This document shows, one piece after another, positions 23,145 through 36,700 of a stretch of DNA of 64,000 nucleotides (position 1 is its first letter; each line of letters opens with the position of its first letter). Source of the stretch: Xiphophorus maculatus (taxonomy: Eukaryota; Chordata; Actinopteri; Cyprinodontiformes; Poeciliidae). The notes beneath the pieces are model-generated. The model was not told the DNA's origin. It worked only from the letters and a program-made list of their open reading frames with translations, and made no database searches. Where the stretch lies: contig NC_036445.1 in assembly GCF_002775205.1 (NCBI RefSeq), positions 33,296,453-33,360,452 of the forward strand, read 5' to 3'. The translations under genes were made by a program, and so were the position numbers.

Positions 23145-26100
23145 ATGGGGAAGAAGAAGATGCTGGATCTGTATAGAGCCCCATTTCCACTGTACACTGT
23201 CAAAGTGGATGCCACTACAGGGCTTGTGATAACAGCTGGAGGAGGGGGTCCCTCAAAGACAGGAATAAAAAATGCTGTAGTAAGTACTGATGATCGTTTA
23301 GATCAGTCTTTCTCAAAGTGTGGGCCGCAATGTACTGCATGTAAACAACTGTTAATTTGCCATGCGACGCTACAGTTAGCTTACCAAAGGATTGTGCTTA
23401 AAAATAATAATGGACAAAGATAAAAAAAACTAAAAAGAAAACCAGAAGATACCAGTGGAAAGTTTCTCAGGGTGAGGTCCAGAACCTTTGGTTTTGAACA
23501 CTACAATACACACCATGCTACATGCATGTAGTTATAAGTCCGGTGAATGCGTTATGACGGGGAAGAGGTGGTGCACAGAGGTGCGCCCATGCTGACCAAC
23601 TGCGTCTTAACACCTAAAATATAAAGTTATTTTTATTGGGCTAAATAGAATGGCTGAAAGAAAATGTTTGTTTTTGCCAATGAAACTCAAGCCTATTTTC
23701 CGTTTATTATGCTTCTAAATTAGAAATATCCCTTAAATGCTATTAGTGCACAGAACACTAGTAAAGAAAATTTTTTGATTTCCATGTGTTTTCTATCACT
23801 GGAAAGCTTAGAATTCATACTTTCAGAATCTGAAACTCAAAATGCCCATAGAGTTGCTCATGGTTTTATTGTGGCTAATCACATTTACAAAACAACGCCA
23901 CCCTTCATATTCGGAGGTACAAAGACAGTGAATTAAGAGACTGATATTTTCATTTCAGGTTGTATATATTAAGATATTGTGTTATTGGGGGGGCAATTAC
24001 AAGTTAGGTGGTCCTTCAGTGTTTTTAAATGGGGTAAATAATCTTCAGTCTGAAAAAGTTTGAGAAACACTGCTTTAGACTGAAGTCTCTCAACACTACT
24101 GAGCTAGAACAATACATTGGTGTTAATTGTTGTGAGTCTTAATTTCTATTTACAATGTTTAAATTGAAATATCAGGTCAAAGTAGCTACTAATTTTCAGG
24201 TTTCAAATTCAGAAATACTTTATTGATCCCACAGAGAAATTAAATTAAATTCTACCTTCTCCAGTAATTTGTTTAAATTCTCATTAATATTCTGCTCACT
24301 ATATACTGGATAATTAATAAAGGTTAAACACAGCAGGTCTGACACACAATAATAAATATTGTTATTAATTTATACTCTCAGAGGAGTCTTTGTTTGATTC
24401 AGATTTTTCTCACTTTTTTTTTCTGTGGTTGAAAATCATTGCTCCATATCTCAAATCCATTAACCAGCCACTCTGTGCGTCACAGCAGTGCACAAAGCAT
24501 TGATTGTGTTAATGTGACCAGGACCGGCAGAAGCGGTCCTGGCATGTTTGGCGCCCTGGCCAAACCACTCTTCCGGTGCCCATCCCAGAAATCTCCACTG
24601 AGGACCGGTTTGTTTTCCAGAACGAACAGCACAAACTCTGTCATAATGTTCACTTGTATCATATGTGCACAGCACCAGTGGCTCGTTCTGTTTCACTCTG
24701 CGCCACACTACTCTGAGCTTGGATGCGACGCAAAGTGCACCGATGTGAAATAATACAGCCGATAGAAGTCCAGAGACCTGCTGAGGAAAGCTGCTATCAG
24801 GGAAACAGATTTTATTCCTAAATGATTCAGCTCCCATCTATCACCTAAATCTCTCCTCCTAGACTGATAACTACTGCAAGCTTGTAGTGACAGCTTAGCA
24901 AAATTCCACCACCTGCACATTATACTACTTTTGGCAATGCTGCATTCAAAAAATGTGGGAAATTCAGTATAAAAGAGCTGCACAGGATCCGTCAAAGATC
25001 TGCATGTATATACTGCATATAGAAATCCATCCATCCATCCATCCACCCACCCACCTTTCTTTCTTTCTTTCTTATCCGGGGCCTCCTCCCGGTGGGTCGT
25101 GCCCGGAACACCTCACCAGGGAGGCGTTCAGGAGGCATCCTGACCAGATGCCCGAGCCACCTCAACTGGCTCCTCTCGATGTGAAGGAGCAGCGGCTCTA
25201 CTCTGAGTCTCTCCCGGATGACTGAGCTTCTCATCCTATCTCTAAGGGAGAGCCCAGACACCCTACGGAGAAAACCCATTTCGGCTGCTTGTATCCACGA
25301 TCTCGTTCATTCGGTCATGACCCAAAGCTCATGACCATAGATGAGGGTAGGAACGTAGATCAACCGGTAAATTGAGAGCTTTGCTTTTTGGCTCAGCTCT
25401 CTCTTCACCATGATGGACCGGTACAGTGCCCACTTCACAGCAGACGCTGCACCAATGCCACTGTCAATCTACGGCTCCATTTTTTCCTCATTCGTGAACA
25501 AGATCCCGAGATACTTAAACTCCTCCACTTGGGGCTGGACACCCCCCCCGCCCCCCACCCCACACACACACACACACACACACACCCTGACCTGGCGAAG
25601 GCACTCTATCCTTTTCCTGCTCAAGACCATGGCCTTGGATTTGATCCTATAAGGCCACCAAAACTGATTCCCTCGGGCGTGCCGTGGTGGCGTGGGGGTT
25701 GGCGCGGCCCACGTTTGGAGGCCTCGGGTCCTCAACGCGGCTGTCGCGGGTTCGATTCCTGGACCCGGCGACGTTTACCGCATGTCTTCCCCCCTCTTCT
25801 TCCCCCTTTCCTGTCAGCCTACTTCATGAAAAGGGACTCTAGAGCCCACAAAAATACCCCCTGGAGGGATTAAAAAAAAAACAAAAAAAACTGATCCCCT
25901 CAACACCTTGGCTGCGCCTAGAATTTCTGTCCTTGGCGGAGTCCAACTCTCACCGGTAATGAGCCCGACTTACTGCCGGCAATGAGGACCAGACTCTGAC
26001 ACCGGTCATACATATAATTATCCAGAGTAATATTTTTACTTTTCCTGTCAACTTAACATCCTTTATTACAAAAACACGGTGGACCGCCAGTGGGCTGCCT

Positions 26101-29100
26101 CGGTGCCCTGACCACCGGGCTTAGCAAGTTTTCTGGAGGAAACCCTGACACTGCTCTTCTTGAATCCGAGGTTCGACTATCCGACGGACCCTCCTCTCCA
26201 GGACCCCTGAATAGACCTTGCTAGGGTGGCTTAAGAGTGTGACCCCTCTGTAATTGGAGCACACCCTCTGGTCCCTCTTTTTGAACAGGGGAACCACCAC
26301 CCCAGTCTGCCAATCCACGGGAACAGCCCCTGATGTCCATGCAATATTGCAGAGTTGCGTCAGCCACCACAACCCTACAACATCAAGAACCATAAGGACC
26401 TCAGGCTGAATCTCATCCAGGGTCACCCTCACCCGGTACCCATCAGCTGCTTCTGGAGTCCCACAGGCCGAAAAGGCAAGATAGGACTCCTTCAGCCTGA
26501 CAGCATCTCTCATTGAAGGTGTACACCAACGGGTTCGAGGGTTGCTGTCACAACAGGCATCAACAACCTTGCGGCCACAGCTCCAATAAGCCGCCTCGAC
26601 AATGGAGGCACAGAACATGGTCCACTTAGACTCAATGTCCCCCACCTCCCCAGGAACGTATTCGACGTTCTGCCGGAGATGGGAGTTAAAGCTCCATCTC
26701 ACAGGAGCTGGGAACTGTTGTGAGGTTCCCAGCAGACCCTCACAACACGTTTGGGCCTGCCAGGTCTGACCGGCATCCTCCCCCACCACCGGAGCCAACT
26801 CACCACCAGGTAGTGGTGAATGGACAGCTCCGCACCTCTCTTCTCCTGAGTGTCCAAGACACATGACCGCAGATCCGATGAAACAATGACAAAGTCGATT
26901 ATCGAACTGCGGCCTAGGGTGTCCTGGTGCCAAGTGCAAGTATGGACACCCTTATGCCTGAACATGGTGTTCATTATGGACAATCCATGATGATCACAGA
27001 AGTCCAATAACAGAACATCACTTGAAATCAGATCGGGGGATGTTGTTCCCCCCAACCATGCCCCTCCAGGTCTCACTGTCATTGCCCACGTGGGCTTTGA
27101 AGTCCCCCAGCAGAACAAGGGAGTCACCACGAGGGGCACTCTCCAGTACCCCCTCCAAAGACTCCAAGAAGGGTGGGTAATCTGAACTGTCGTTTGGCCC
27201 ATAAGGACAAACAACAGTCAGGACCCATTCCTAAACCTGTAGGCTGAGGGAGGCTACCCTCTCATTCACCGGGGTAAAACCCAACGTACAGGCGGCGAGA
27301 TGGGGGGCAACAAGTATGCCCACTCCAGCCCGACTCCTCTCACCATGGGCAACTCCAGAGTGGAAGTATGTCAAGCCCCTCTCAAGGAGACTGGTTCCAG
27401 AACCAGAGCCATGCGTTGAGGTAAGACTGACTATTTCTAGCCGGAACCTCTCGACCTCACACACTAGCTCCGGCTCCTTCCCCACCAGAGAGGTGACATT
27501 CCACGTCCCAAGAGCCAGTTTCTGCAACCGAGGATCAGACCGCCAGGGTCCCCTCCCTTGGCTGCCACCCATCACACACTGCACCCAACCCCTTTGGCGC
27601 CTCTCATGGGTGGTGGGTCCATGGGAAGGGGGACCCATGTCTCCTCTTTGGGCTGAGCCCGGCCAGGCTCCATGGGTACAAGCCCGGCCACAAGGCACTT
27701 GCTATGGCAAGTGCCCCACCTCCAGGCCTGGCTCCAGAGTGGGGCCCCGGTGACCCGCATCCGGGCAAGGACTATAAGTTCAGTACATTTTGATTGTACG
27801 AATCTCTAGTTTTACTTCTAGTAAAGAAATTCTGATTAATTTTAATATAACTTTTTAATATTTTGGTGAAAATTTGCACAGACACCTAATGACAGAATGC
27901 AAATCTGATTTCATCAGTAGCAAACTTGTCTTTCAGCATTTCCTGGATGTGCAGATGGTTGGAAAAAATCAGTACAGCTCCAGTCTTCTTCACTCTCATG
28001 ATACGGACACACGCGCCACTATAAACATGGCTGTTGGTGATGGTGTGATTGCTGCTGGACAGGATGGCACATGCAGCCTCATGAAGTTTAAACTCTGCCA
28101 GCAGAAAGAAGAAAATGCTACGCATAGAGATGGTATGGTTTACAACTTTCTGATGATTACTTGCTGTTTTAAAAAGACAGTTAAAACATACTTTGAACTA
28201 AAGGACTGTTATCTTTCCCATTTGGAGTCAGAGGTGGAATTACCTTTTAAACTTTTGATTGTGATGCAGAATTTATTTTCTTAATTTACTTTTGGTTGTT
28301 TGTTTTTTTTGTGTCTGTGTGTTGCTTTTCCTTGATAAGTCTTTAATAGACCACACATCTTTATATAAGCCACCATATATAATGGTTTGTAATCTGATTG
28401 AAAGTTAGTCAGAGTCTTTAGTGTGAAACCTGAAATAATTTTAACCTTAACTCAAATGTGGTTCAGTAAAAGCTAAGACTTTAGCAACATTATTATTGAA
28501 ATGAAACAAACAGTGCCACTGTATTTCACTCATAAATGGATCTACTTATTTTAAAAGACTCAGTGGAGGAAGGGCAACAGCCTCACATGCATCCTTTACA
28601 TTGGTGTATAGTAAATCAATTATCCTGTTTTTCCTGGTGGGACAGTTGACAACCTGGTGAAAAGTAGCCAGAATGAAATCCAGGGTAACACAATTAAAAT
28701 CTCTAGATATTATTATGAGGGCCTCAGGGTGTTGTGACAGGTTGTATCCTTTGACAGACAGCAGCTGGCTCTGCCCTCAGAAGAATGTAAACACAAATGG
28801 AGATCATGTGACTGAACTCTCGAGGAAGATGGTAGGGATGCAGGCTCACAGCTATCAGCTCCAGATCAGGGCAACACACTGCCTTGACTGTGACAGCCAG
28901 GGTTACGAAGGTTACTTAGATGATCAAAGTGCCACCCCTTCTTTTCCACATGCCAGACCATTGTTAGGTCCATCTCTGGATGGCAAAGTCTGTCCATATT
29001 TTTTGAAAGGATACATGTCTCTAGTAGGGATGCTCCGATCAGGTTTTTTGCTGCCGATTCTGATACTGATCATCCATGAAGCAGATCTTTGACGACCAAT

Positions 29101-32100
29101 CTTTGCCGATCGCCTGGAATGGCTGTTAATTTTTCGATTTAGGTATAAATGATACTATGTTATCTGGCAAAATGATAACATATCTGGCAATAAATTCACC
29201 TAATTTAGACATAGACATATTTTAATACATATCGAAAATCTTTTAAGTTACAAGCTGCAGCTTTAAGCAGATGCTCTGTGTGAGAGTTCACTGTCTGGTG
29301 GAGGTTGAGCGGCGCTCCATCTGTGAAAAATTACTACCTGTAGCTCGTAGTGGCGGTCCAAAAGCGAGAGCAGAACCAGCATCTTACGCTGCCAGCCCTT
29401 AAACTTGAATTATTTTTTGGGTTATTTGTTTAGCTTTCTGACCATCATGCTAATCCGGGTTAGGGTTAGAGACGGTTAGAGAAAGTTACTTGGAATCAAG
29501 AAAAAGTAGTTTCTTGGATTTGTTTGTTTTTTTCCATCTCCCCTTATGGGCTCCATATTAATTAGCACATTTTCAGGATCCCTGTTTTTGCTAAGAATAT
29601 TGATTCATGCAAAGAAAATGCACAACTATATACGAATACACAACGATCAATGAATATATTCTAAAGTAAGTCCAAACCCGTTAAACTGAATAATAATTAT
29701 ATTATAAAAACACCAAGGGAACTGGGCCTGGTGTCTCTGGGATACCTTTGCACTGATGTGGGTTCATTTGTTTGGTTGCGGGGCTGTTGGCCAAGTCTCC
29801 AGGTTGACTTGTATGCTCTCTTTTCTAATTTCCCTCCACTACTCCTATCTCCTTCTTTCCCTTTAAGTCTTTCCCCCACTTTTTTCCTCTCTTTTCCAAC
29901 TCTGTGTCCATTGCAGTTGAAATAAACCCAAAGCAACTTCTCTCACCAGCCACTTTATTAAGTACACCTTCCTAGTACCAGGTTGGATCCCCTTTTGCCT
30001 TCAGCATCCTCCATGGCAGAGATTCAACAAAGTACTAGAAACATTCCTCACAGTCTGGTCCATAATGACATGATAGCATCACACAGTTGCTGCAGATTTG
30101 CAGATCCAAGATGCAAATCTCTCATTCCACCCAAAGATTCTCTACTGGATTGAGATCTGGTGACTGTGGAGGTCATTTGAGTTCAGTGAACTCATTGTTG
30201 TGTTCAAGAAACCAGTTGGAGAGGATTACTCAGGTAGGCTGTGGTGTTGACACGATGCTCAATTGGTACTAATGGACCTTAAATGTGCCAGGAAAATATC
30301 CCCCACACCATTGCACCACCACCAGCCTGAACCGTTGATACAAGGCAGGATGGATCCATGCTTTCATGTTGTTGACGCCAAATTCTGACCCTACCATCTG
30401 AATGTCACAGCAGAATTCAAGACTCATCAGACCAGGCAACTTTTTTCCAATCCTCTATTGCCCAATTTTGGTGAGCCTGTGTGAATTGTAGCCTCAGTTT
30501 CCTGTTCTTAGCTGACAGGAGTGGCACCTGGTGTGGTTTTCTGCTGCTGTAGCCCATCCGCCTCAAGGCTCAACATGTTGTACATTCAGTGGTTATTTGA
30601 GTTACTGTTGCCGTTCTATCAGCTCAAACCAGTCTGGCCATTCTTCTCTGACCTCTGGCATCAACAAGGCATTTGTGCCCACAGAACTGCTGCTCACTGG
30701 ACATGTTTTCTTTTTCTGACCATTCTCTGTAAACCCTAGAGATGGTTGTGCATGAAAATCCCAGTAGATCAGCAGTTTCTGAAATACTCAGACCAACCAA
30801 CCATTAACCATGTCACGTTCAAAGTCACTTAAGTCACCTTTCTTCCTCGTTCTGATGCTCAGTTTGAACTGCAGCAGATCGTTTTGGTCATGTCTACATG
30901 TCTGCATTGAGTTGCTGCCACTTGATTGGCTGATTTAACATTTGCTTTAATAAGCAGTTGGAAAGGTGTACCTAATAAAGTGGCAGTGAGTGTGTGTGTA
31001 TGTACTTATATGCACTTAATCTGCTGCGGCTGTATAGTATATATTACTACACCTTGATTCAAGCGTTGCAAAATTTTCAAAACATCATATTGTGTTTTTT
31101 GTGTTATGTTGTTAAGAGTGTTATTTCTGCTATAGGTAACACCCTTGAACTTAGCAATGCCAGACGGAGATGTGGGAAAGCTGGCAAAGGTAATCTCGAG
31201 AACCGTTCTACTACTGGAGACATGTCTGATACAAGGAATGAGACGGTTCAGATCACAGTGACCAATATAGCTGAAGTGCTGTCAGACCTAAACCCACATG
31301 ACCCTCTTCAGAAAGTTGTTAGGTTCAGTCCTGACATGAACCTTCTGCTGACCGGAGGCACCGATGGATACATCAGAATTTGGGAGGTAAACTTTGATCA
31401 GTTTTTAAATGTGAAAATATCCCCACATTAGCCAGCTGACGTTTTTATGTTTTAGAATCTACTTTAGGTAATCAGAAACCAAAAAAAATCTTTTGGTTTT
31501 TCAAAGAATAACATTTCAAGATGGAAAAAAGCATGTTTTTTTCCATCTTCCAGTTTTTCTCTTAATTTAGCCCAGAACATTTTAAAAACTTGCCTTTTAG
31601 GTCATGAAATCATATGAAACATTTGAAAATCAGACAACAGCTTATCTCTATTTATTTATTGTCCAATCTAGCAATAGCGACAAATTCAAATTATTTAGAT
31701 AAAGAATAAAACAAACAAAAAAAATTCTTCAAGTTTCTTTTGCTGACACAACAAAAATGTTTAATAGTTATGCATTTACTAACAATGGTATTAATAATGT
31801 AAATAATAATAAACATTAAATATGTTTAGCAGGTTTTTGTATAAACTTTGTAGATGCCTAAGTGGTGTGTTTTTGTTTTGACCTTGTCACTTTGGATTTT
31901 TTTTTAAGTTTCCATCCCTTGAGAAAAAGTTTGACTTTAAAGCACATGAAAAGGAGATTGAAGACTTGGATATGAGTACAATAAGCAAGGTGAACTGTCA
32001 ATTGCTCTTAATATTCATTACTCCGAATGTAATGAATGATCAAAATAAATGTTTCCTTTTGCAGCAACTTGTGACTGTGGGGCGAGACTTTGTCTGCAAT

Positions 32101-33760
32101 GTGTGGAGTGACAACCAACTGGTCACAAGTCTGAACTGGCTTGAAACCATGCCTCAAATTGCTGAAAAGACCTATCGATATATGGCCTGCAGGTGTGATA
32201 ATAAGGAAATGGGAAAAGGGTTTCTTCTCTTTAAAGGTCCTTCTAAGTTGTTTTCATGTCTTAGGTTTGGAAATGGTGAAGATGAGAAAGATGCCATAAG
32301 GCTTTACACAGTGCAAATCCCTCATAAACGAGACAAAAAACCTCCTCCGTGCTATATTACCAAGTGGGACGGCAAGATCTTACTGCCAATGTTAACATCT
32401 CCCTGTGGTACTGAAGTTATCTCCTGTCTGGCTGTGAGGTAATTGAACCAGGACAAGCAGAAGATGAAGATTCCATTTTTTGGGAAAAAGTTGTACTATA
32501 ATTATTTCTGACGTGTTTATGTTACTGGCATCATGTGTGTGTGTATATATACAGTATATATGTACTGTATATATCGGTGGCGTGCGGTGAGGTTCATGGC
32601 TGGTGAGGCACTGACTTAGTCAAAATCATAAGACCCCCTGCATGTTATTGTTTACATACGGAAATTTTGCGCATGCGGACAACATTGAAGGGCAAAAAGA
32701 CTATACTTTCACATGCCATTTATAGACGCGCTGCCACGGTAGAATAATTCCGTTAACTCAATGAAATTTGGAAATATAGATATTAATTTAGTGCTATGCT
32801 TAGTGCAGCAAAGGGCAAACCCGTTGAAGTACAACTCAAACCACATTTTTCTCTCTCTCTGTATCAGCCAAGCTACACGTAGACTCGTTGCGTTTAGCTT
32901 CCCTTATTTACTGTATGGCTAGCTCACTGTCGCTTACTCTGTAGACGCGGAGTCACAATGTGTGGGATCATGAGCGCCCCCTGCCATGAGGCAAGAGAAC
33001 TGCAAAAATTCAGCGATTTTGAAGAAAAAATATTCAAAATTGCTAAAATAAAAAATAAATGAAAAATAAATACTTCACAGTAGAAAACACAGGGTGAAAA
33101 TAACAATATAAATTATCTTATCATTTATATAAGATGACACAAGGTATGATGACACACCGCACGTCACACACACAAACACAACACATGCGTGTTTGTGTGT
33201 ACATATAGAAAGTAGATCAATCAAGTGTTTGAGGATGGCAGATGGAAAATGTAATCTTTGACTTATCTGCAACAGTGACTCTGGGAGGTTTCTTGGTCTT
33301 GGAACAGTAACTGGATCAGTAGCAGTTCATATTGCTTTTTCTCTACAGGTAACATAAACATCATACTAATCTTAACATATAAAGTGTATGCATAAAAGTT
33401 TATTTGTATGTCAATTTTTGCAGAAGCTGTACTATGTTCATGAGTCACATGGCATTGTTGTGACAGATGTAGTCTTTCTGCCCAACTTGATGAAAGGCCA
33501 AAATATCAAAGGGAACAACAAAGCAGCATTGCTGAGTGTAGCTGTGGATAGTCGATGTCAAGTACATACTGTCACCAAAGAAAGTGAGTCTGGCATTTTA
33601 AATTTTTCATTTAAAATGCATATCTCTGAGCTACTCATTTTTTGCTGTAAATTTTTTTCCATTTATCTTAGGGCCTATCCCTCCCTGGCTTTTCTTCTGT
33701 GGGCTCGTCGTCGTGGGAGTGCTCTTAATTTTGCAGTACCTTTTTCCAGTGTTGCTCTAA
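23145..33760 (+). CDS. preb: PREB / SEC12, guanine nucleotide exchange factor for SAR1
   Basis: PREB (mammalian SEC12) is an ER membrane WD-repeat protein that loads SAR1 with GTP to start COPII coat assembly; it was first described as a prolactin promoter-binding factor. Nine exons: 23145-23279, 27937-28132, 31136-31386, 31909-31989, 32065-32192, 32265-32438, 33276-33348, 33424-33583, 33672-33760. All junctions have GT/AG and compatible phases, totalling 428 residues (human about 417). Landmarks: [14 protein letters not shown] (start), [88 protein letters not shown]. The last exon gives a single C-terminal membrane anchor ([20 protein letters not shown]) ending VLL, so the propeller faces the cytosol. 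The linker after blade 2 (exon 3 start) is poorly conserved and its exact junction is less certain. Introns 1 and 2 contain most of the transposons. Confidence 0.97.
23304..24072. mobile_element. Old hAT element in PREB intron 1
   Basis: Begins CAGTCTTTCTCAAAGTGTG and ends AAAGTTTGAGAAACACTG, imperfect inverted repeats of the common CAGTG(T/G)TTCTCAAA hAT type. The flanking octamers GTTTAGAT and CTTTAGAC match at 6 of 8 positions, consistent with an aged duplication. No transposase frame remains. It starts only 24 bp after the exon 1 donor. Confidence 0.7.
25560..25585. repeat. (CA)n microsatellite inside the LINE
   Basis: About 13 CA units preceded by a C-rich run, expanding within the RT coding remnant. 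Confidence 0.95.
25675..25888 (+). mobile_element. tRNA-derived SINE, copy 1, with 13-bp TSD
   Basis: The tRNA-like head has an A-box-like GTGGCGTGGGGGTTGGCGC and a B box GGTTCGATTCC. The body ends GACTCTAGAGCCCAC, CCCCTGGAGGG and an A-rich tail. AACTGATTCCCTC (25662-25674) and AACTGATCCCCTC (25889-25901) form the target duplication. It is nested in the LINE of PREB intron 1. Confidence 0.92.
28400..29000 (-). mobile_element. L2/Rex-type LINE endonuclease fragment
   Basis: The minus strand at about 28720-28560 reads [19 protein letters not shown] then [20 protein letters not shown], the end of an L2/Rex-type endonuclease. It lies in PREB intron 2. The stretch after it (29030-29330, starting TAGGGATGCTCCGATCAGG) resembles the left end of another fish DNA repeat, but no right end was found. 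Confidence 0.55.
29942..30990 (-). mobile_element. Tc1-like DNA transposon, internally deleted
   Basis: The ends CACTTTATTAAGTACACCTT (29951) and, reversed, CACTTTATTAGGTACACCTT (30982) match at 19 of 20 positions. The interior matches a well-known fish Tc1-like element read in antisense (landmarks GATTGAGATCTGGTGACTGT and CAGTAGATCAGCAGTTTCTG), with a large gap near 30225. The transposase is broken. It lies in PREB intron 2. Confidence 0.8.
32576..33167. mobile_element. Possible DNA transposon in PREB intron 6
   Basis: Starts GGTGGCGTGCGGTGAGG and ends CACACCGCACGTCAC, an imperfect inverted repeat of about 13 bp. The left 60 bp (GCTGGTGAGGCACTGAC) resembles the end of a common fish DNA repeat. 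No target duplication was recognised. Confidence 0.4.
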
Positions 33761-35869
33761 ATGATGCATAAACCTCTGACAAATTGTCAGCATTAGCAAC
33801 TACTGGTTTAACAGTTTTCAATATGGATCAAACCCAAACAACTGTATATTAAGTAAATTGTTTGTTCTGTGAATACGGTTCAGATTCACTTTACTCTTTG
33901 AGAAACAGGCTTTATGAATGGGTTCATGAAAATGTAGAATTTGTACAAAATGTAAAGGAATTATTTTCACATCTTTGTAGGAACACACACACAATAACCA
34001 CTATTCGAATGTTTTCCATTATTGTAGAGATTTTGAGAGGAGAAATATCTTTATTAGATGGGCCAACTTAGAAATTAAGTAATAACTTTAAGGTTTAGTT
34101 GTAAATATACTGTGTCTTCGAATAATTAGTATGTACCGAAAATAGCAGATTTGAATTAAGTTGATGTGACCACAGACAGTTTTATTAAAAACATTATTGA
34201 TTGTATCAAACACATATGTTGATATACAATCATATGTGTTTCAGTAATCCCCATATTGGTGTTTTATTTAAAAAAATTTTTTTAAAGATTAAATAAAAGA
34301 ATCAGAGGCACAAAATTATTTCTATATAATTCTTCTTCCAATCCTCCTGATTCTTGTAATATTTTTCACATCTTCAGTAATTCGTTTGATTCACAAGAGA
34401 TTTGTGGACAATGTTGACCACAAGATGGGGAAAATGAAAGGGACAAGACCTAGAAACCTGGACTGATCAGTGGTTGGGAAATTGTATTCAAACATATGTT
34501 GACTTTTCTCAACATACAGTAGCTTCTTTTTTACGATTAGCCTGATTTAAAAAGCATTTTTTTCAAAATTCAAAACTCAAAAATACTTTATTAATCCCAA
34601 AGGGAAATTAAATGTTGTTGTAGCTCATTAATTTAGATTCTTTCTACAAAGTTATTGAAGATGGTGATCGCTGTTGGCAGGAAAGATCTTCTGCAACGCT
34701 CTGTACTGCACTGAATCTGAAGAACAGGACCAGAACTGAACCAGCCTTCTTTATCAGGCTGTTGAGCCCAATTAAGATGGCTGAACCACAATGTTTAGAA
34801 TTTAATTGAGTGGTAGACCTGTGACACCAAACCTCTCTGTAATATGGGAATGCCTTTCATGCAAATATGTGTTTTCTGTAAGAATATTACCTCTGATTTC
34901 AGTTTATTCATATGAGAACACTGTTGCGTAGAAAAAGCTTCTGCAATTGTAACGAGGCTCAGATGTTTTCACTAAACATTTTCTGTTCAGTTTTTATTGA
35001 ACAAAAAACAGCAAAAGTTGAATAACAGCAACAGCCGTTTGTATCCTAATTTCCTGTTTGAATTATGATGCGTTTGGTTTGAAGCGAAAATTTCTTAGCT
35101 CCTCAGCGCAAAGGCAGCGGATAAAACACCAAACAAGACAGGTTATAAAGAAGATAACCTCATAAAATGTATCTTATTAGCAGCTCGCTTAATAAAGACA
35201 AAAGGAATATTTATCATGTAAGCATTTGTTTACAATATTGTGTGAATTAAACTGCATTTGTTTAATTGCAAATTTTAACTTAAAATAACTTTTACAAATT
35301 AATTTTAGTTTTGGCATATAACTAAAGTATGTGAAGTATACTTTAGTTATACTTCAGTGGCTTGACTTGATTACAATATTTTTGTTTATGACCAATTTTT
35401 CGAATACCCTCAACTCTGCAATAGTCTATTAAAGGCCTTTCTGCCAAACAGCGGCGTTCAGAAACACAATTGAATGGTGAAAGAGCCAATGTGGGTCATT
35501 CTGAAATGGATAATGGTAGTTTCTACTGTCATAATATTAAAATAATAAAAGTACTTGACTGAATACTATTACTTTTTTGGTGATAAGAAAGACTAAAACT
35601 GATAAAACAAAATCACAGACAAAACACATAAGTTTCTGATGAGTGTGAGCACAGACTGAACAGATAAGGCTCCAGGTTTAACTAAGCCTGGCCGTTAGCC
35701 TGGTCTGGAGCAGGCTAACTTCACAGAATAAATGACCATGGTAAGTTGTGTTACCTCTTTTGTGAAACCAAATTGAGTTTTTGCACCAGGGATGGTGCTG
35801 AAGGCCAAGGAGGAATCCAAAACTAACAAATGGATGTCCTGCTTTCCATGTGGGTGAGGGCTCTGTTTA

Positions 35870-36660
35870 TCACCAATGAAACAGCATCAGAGGTGGAGCA
35901 GTTCTTCCTATTGGCTAACCCTTACCCTAACCACTTACTTGATGTGATTCATGACTATCCTCTTGTAGCACTTCCTGACTACCGATGTTAAGGCTATATG
36001 TTGGTAGTCAATCAGGCCTGTCACTGTGGAGCACTTGGGGACAAGGACAATAGTCTTTAAGCAGGTGAAGACCGCCAGTGACATGGATGTGTTGAAGATG
36101 TCTGCCAACACCTCAAACAGCTGTAGTGCACAGTCCCTCAGTACCCGCCCTGGGATGTTGTTGGGGCCTGCAGCCTTATTGGGGTTGATTTCTTGGAGGA
36201 ACCTCCTCACATCTGCTGTGGTCACATAGACAGGTGTGTTACCAGGTGGTGGTATAAGTCTGGTACTGAGGGTGGTGTTAGGATCCTTAAAGAAGGTGTA
36301 GAACTTATTGAGTGAATCTGACAGTGAGCATCTTGGGCATTGTGCATCCCTGATGTTTTAGTCTGTCATGTTCTTGATGCCCTTCCACATCCGCTGGGGG
36401 TCGTTGGTGGTGAAGTGGCTTTGAATTTTCTTGGCGTATGTGGCTTTGGCCCTCACAATGCCTGCAGTCAGTTCTTTCCTAATGCAGCGTCCCTAGCTGT
36501 CAGCAGAGCTCTCACCTCAGCATTCAGCCAGGGTTTCTGGTTCACATAACACCTTACTGTCCAGGTGGTGGTGACGTTATCAGGACACTTAGAGATGAAG
36601 CCCAGAACAGAGGAGGCGTATTCCTCCAGGTCCACCTCTCCTTCATGCATTGTAGAAAGA
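35870..36660 (-). mobile_element. L2/Rex-type LINE, endonuclease-RT junction
   Basis: The minus strand gives VTTTWTVRCYVNQKPWLNAE and VRALLTARDAA (linker) followed by VRRFLQEINPNKAAGPNNIP, DIFNTSMSL, CLKTIVLVPKC and DYQHIALTSVVRKCYKRIV, the first RT motifs of this LINE group. It is broken by stops and ends within the RT. Confidence 0.8.
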
Positions 36661-36686
36661 GTCAGGCGGCCTCTAAATTGTCACTG

Positions 36687-36700
36687 GTTGCCATAGTTAA
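36687..36700 (+). promoter_or_regulatory. RFX X-box-like site
   Basis: GTTGCCATAGTTAA resembles the RFX X-box (GTTGCCATGG/A-type left half, right half degenerate). It lies 3.2 kb upstream of the ADCY3 ATG, and an ATGACAGG start-like site follows at about 36849. One half-site match in a 64-kb window could be chance. Confidence 0.25.

Larger units (their letters stand above)
25055..27770 (-). mobile_element. Near-complete but dead APE-type LINE (RTE/Rex-like) in PREB intron 1
   Basis: On the minus strand the frames run in order from 27770 to 25055: [17 protein letters not shown] (endonuclease start), GVLLLDFC-like and [40 protein letters not shown] (endonuclease catalytic end), the linker GNIESKW-type region, [20 protein letters not shown] and NYRGVTLLS (RT fingers), a deletion through much of the RT palm, then [14 protein letters not shown] and [20 protein letters not shown] near the C-terminus. 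Frameshifts break it and a SINE interrupts it. The 3' end runs into (TTCT)n and (TGGA)n repeats at 25027-25073. I am sure of the LINE type, less of the family name. Confidence 0.85.

Noticed and set aside
25675..25760. tRNA gene
   Set aside because: The A and B boxes belong to a SINE head: the segment is followed by the SINE body, an A tail and target duplications, and it recurs at 47657 and 61410.
25388..27753. Plus-strand open frames of 80-160 codons
   Set aside because: They are antisense shadows of the minus-strand LINE, including frames over C-rich and CA-repeat runs.
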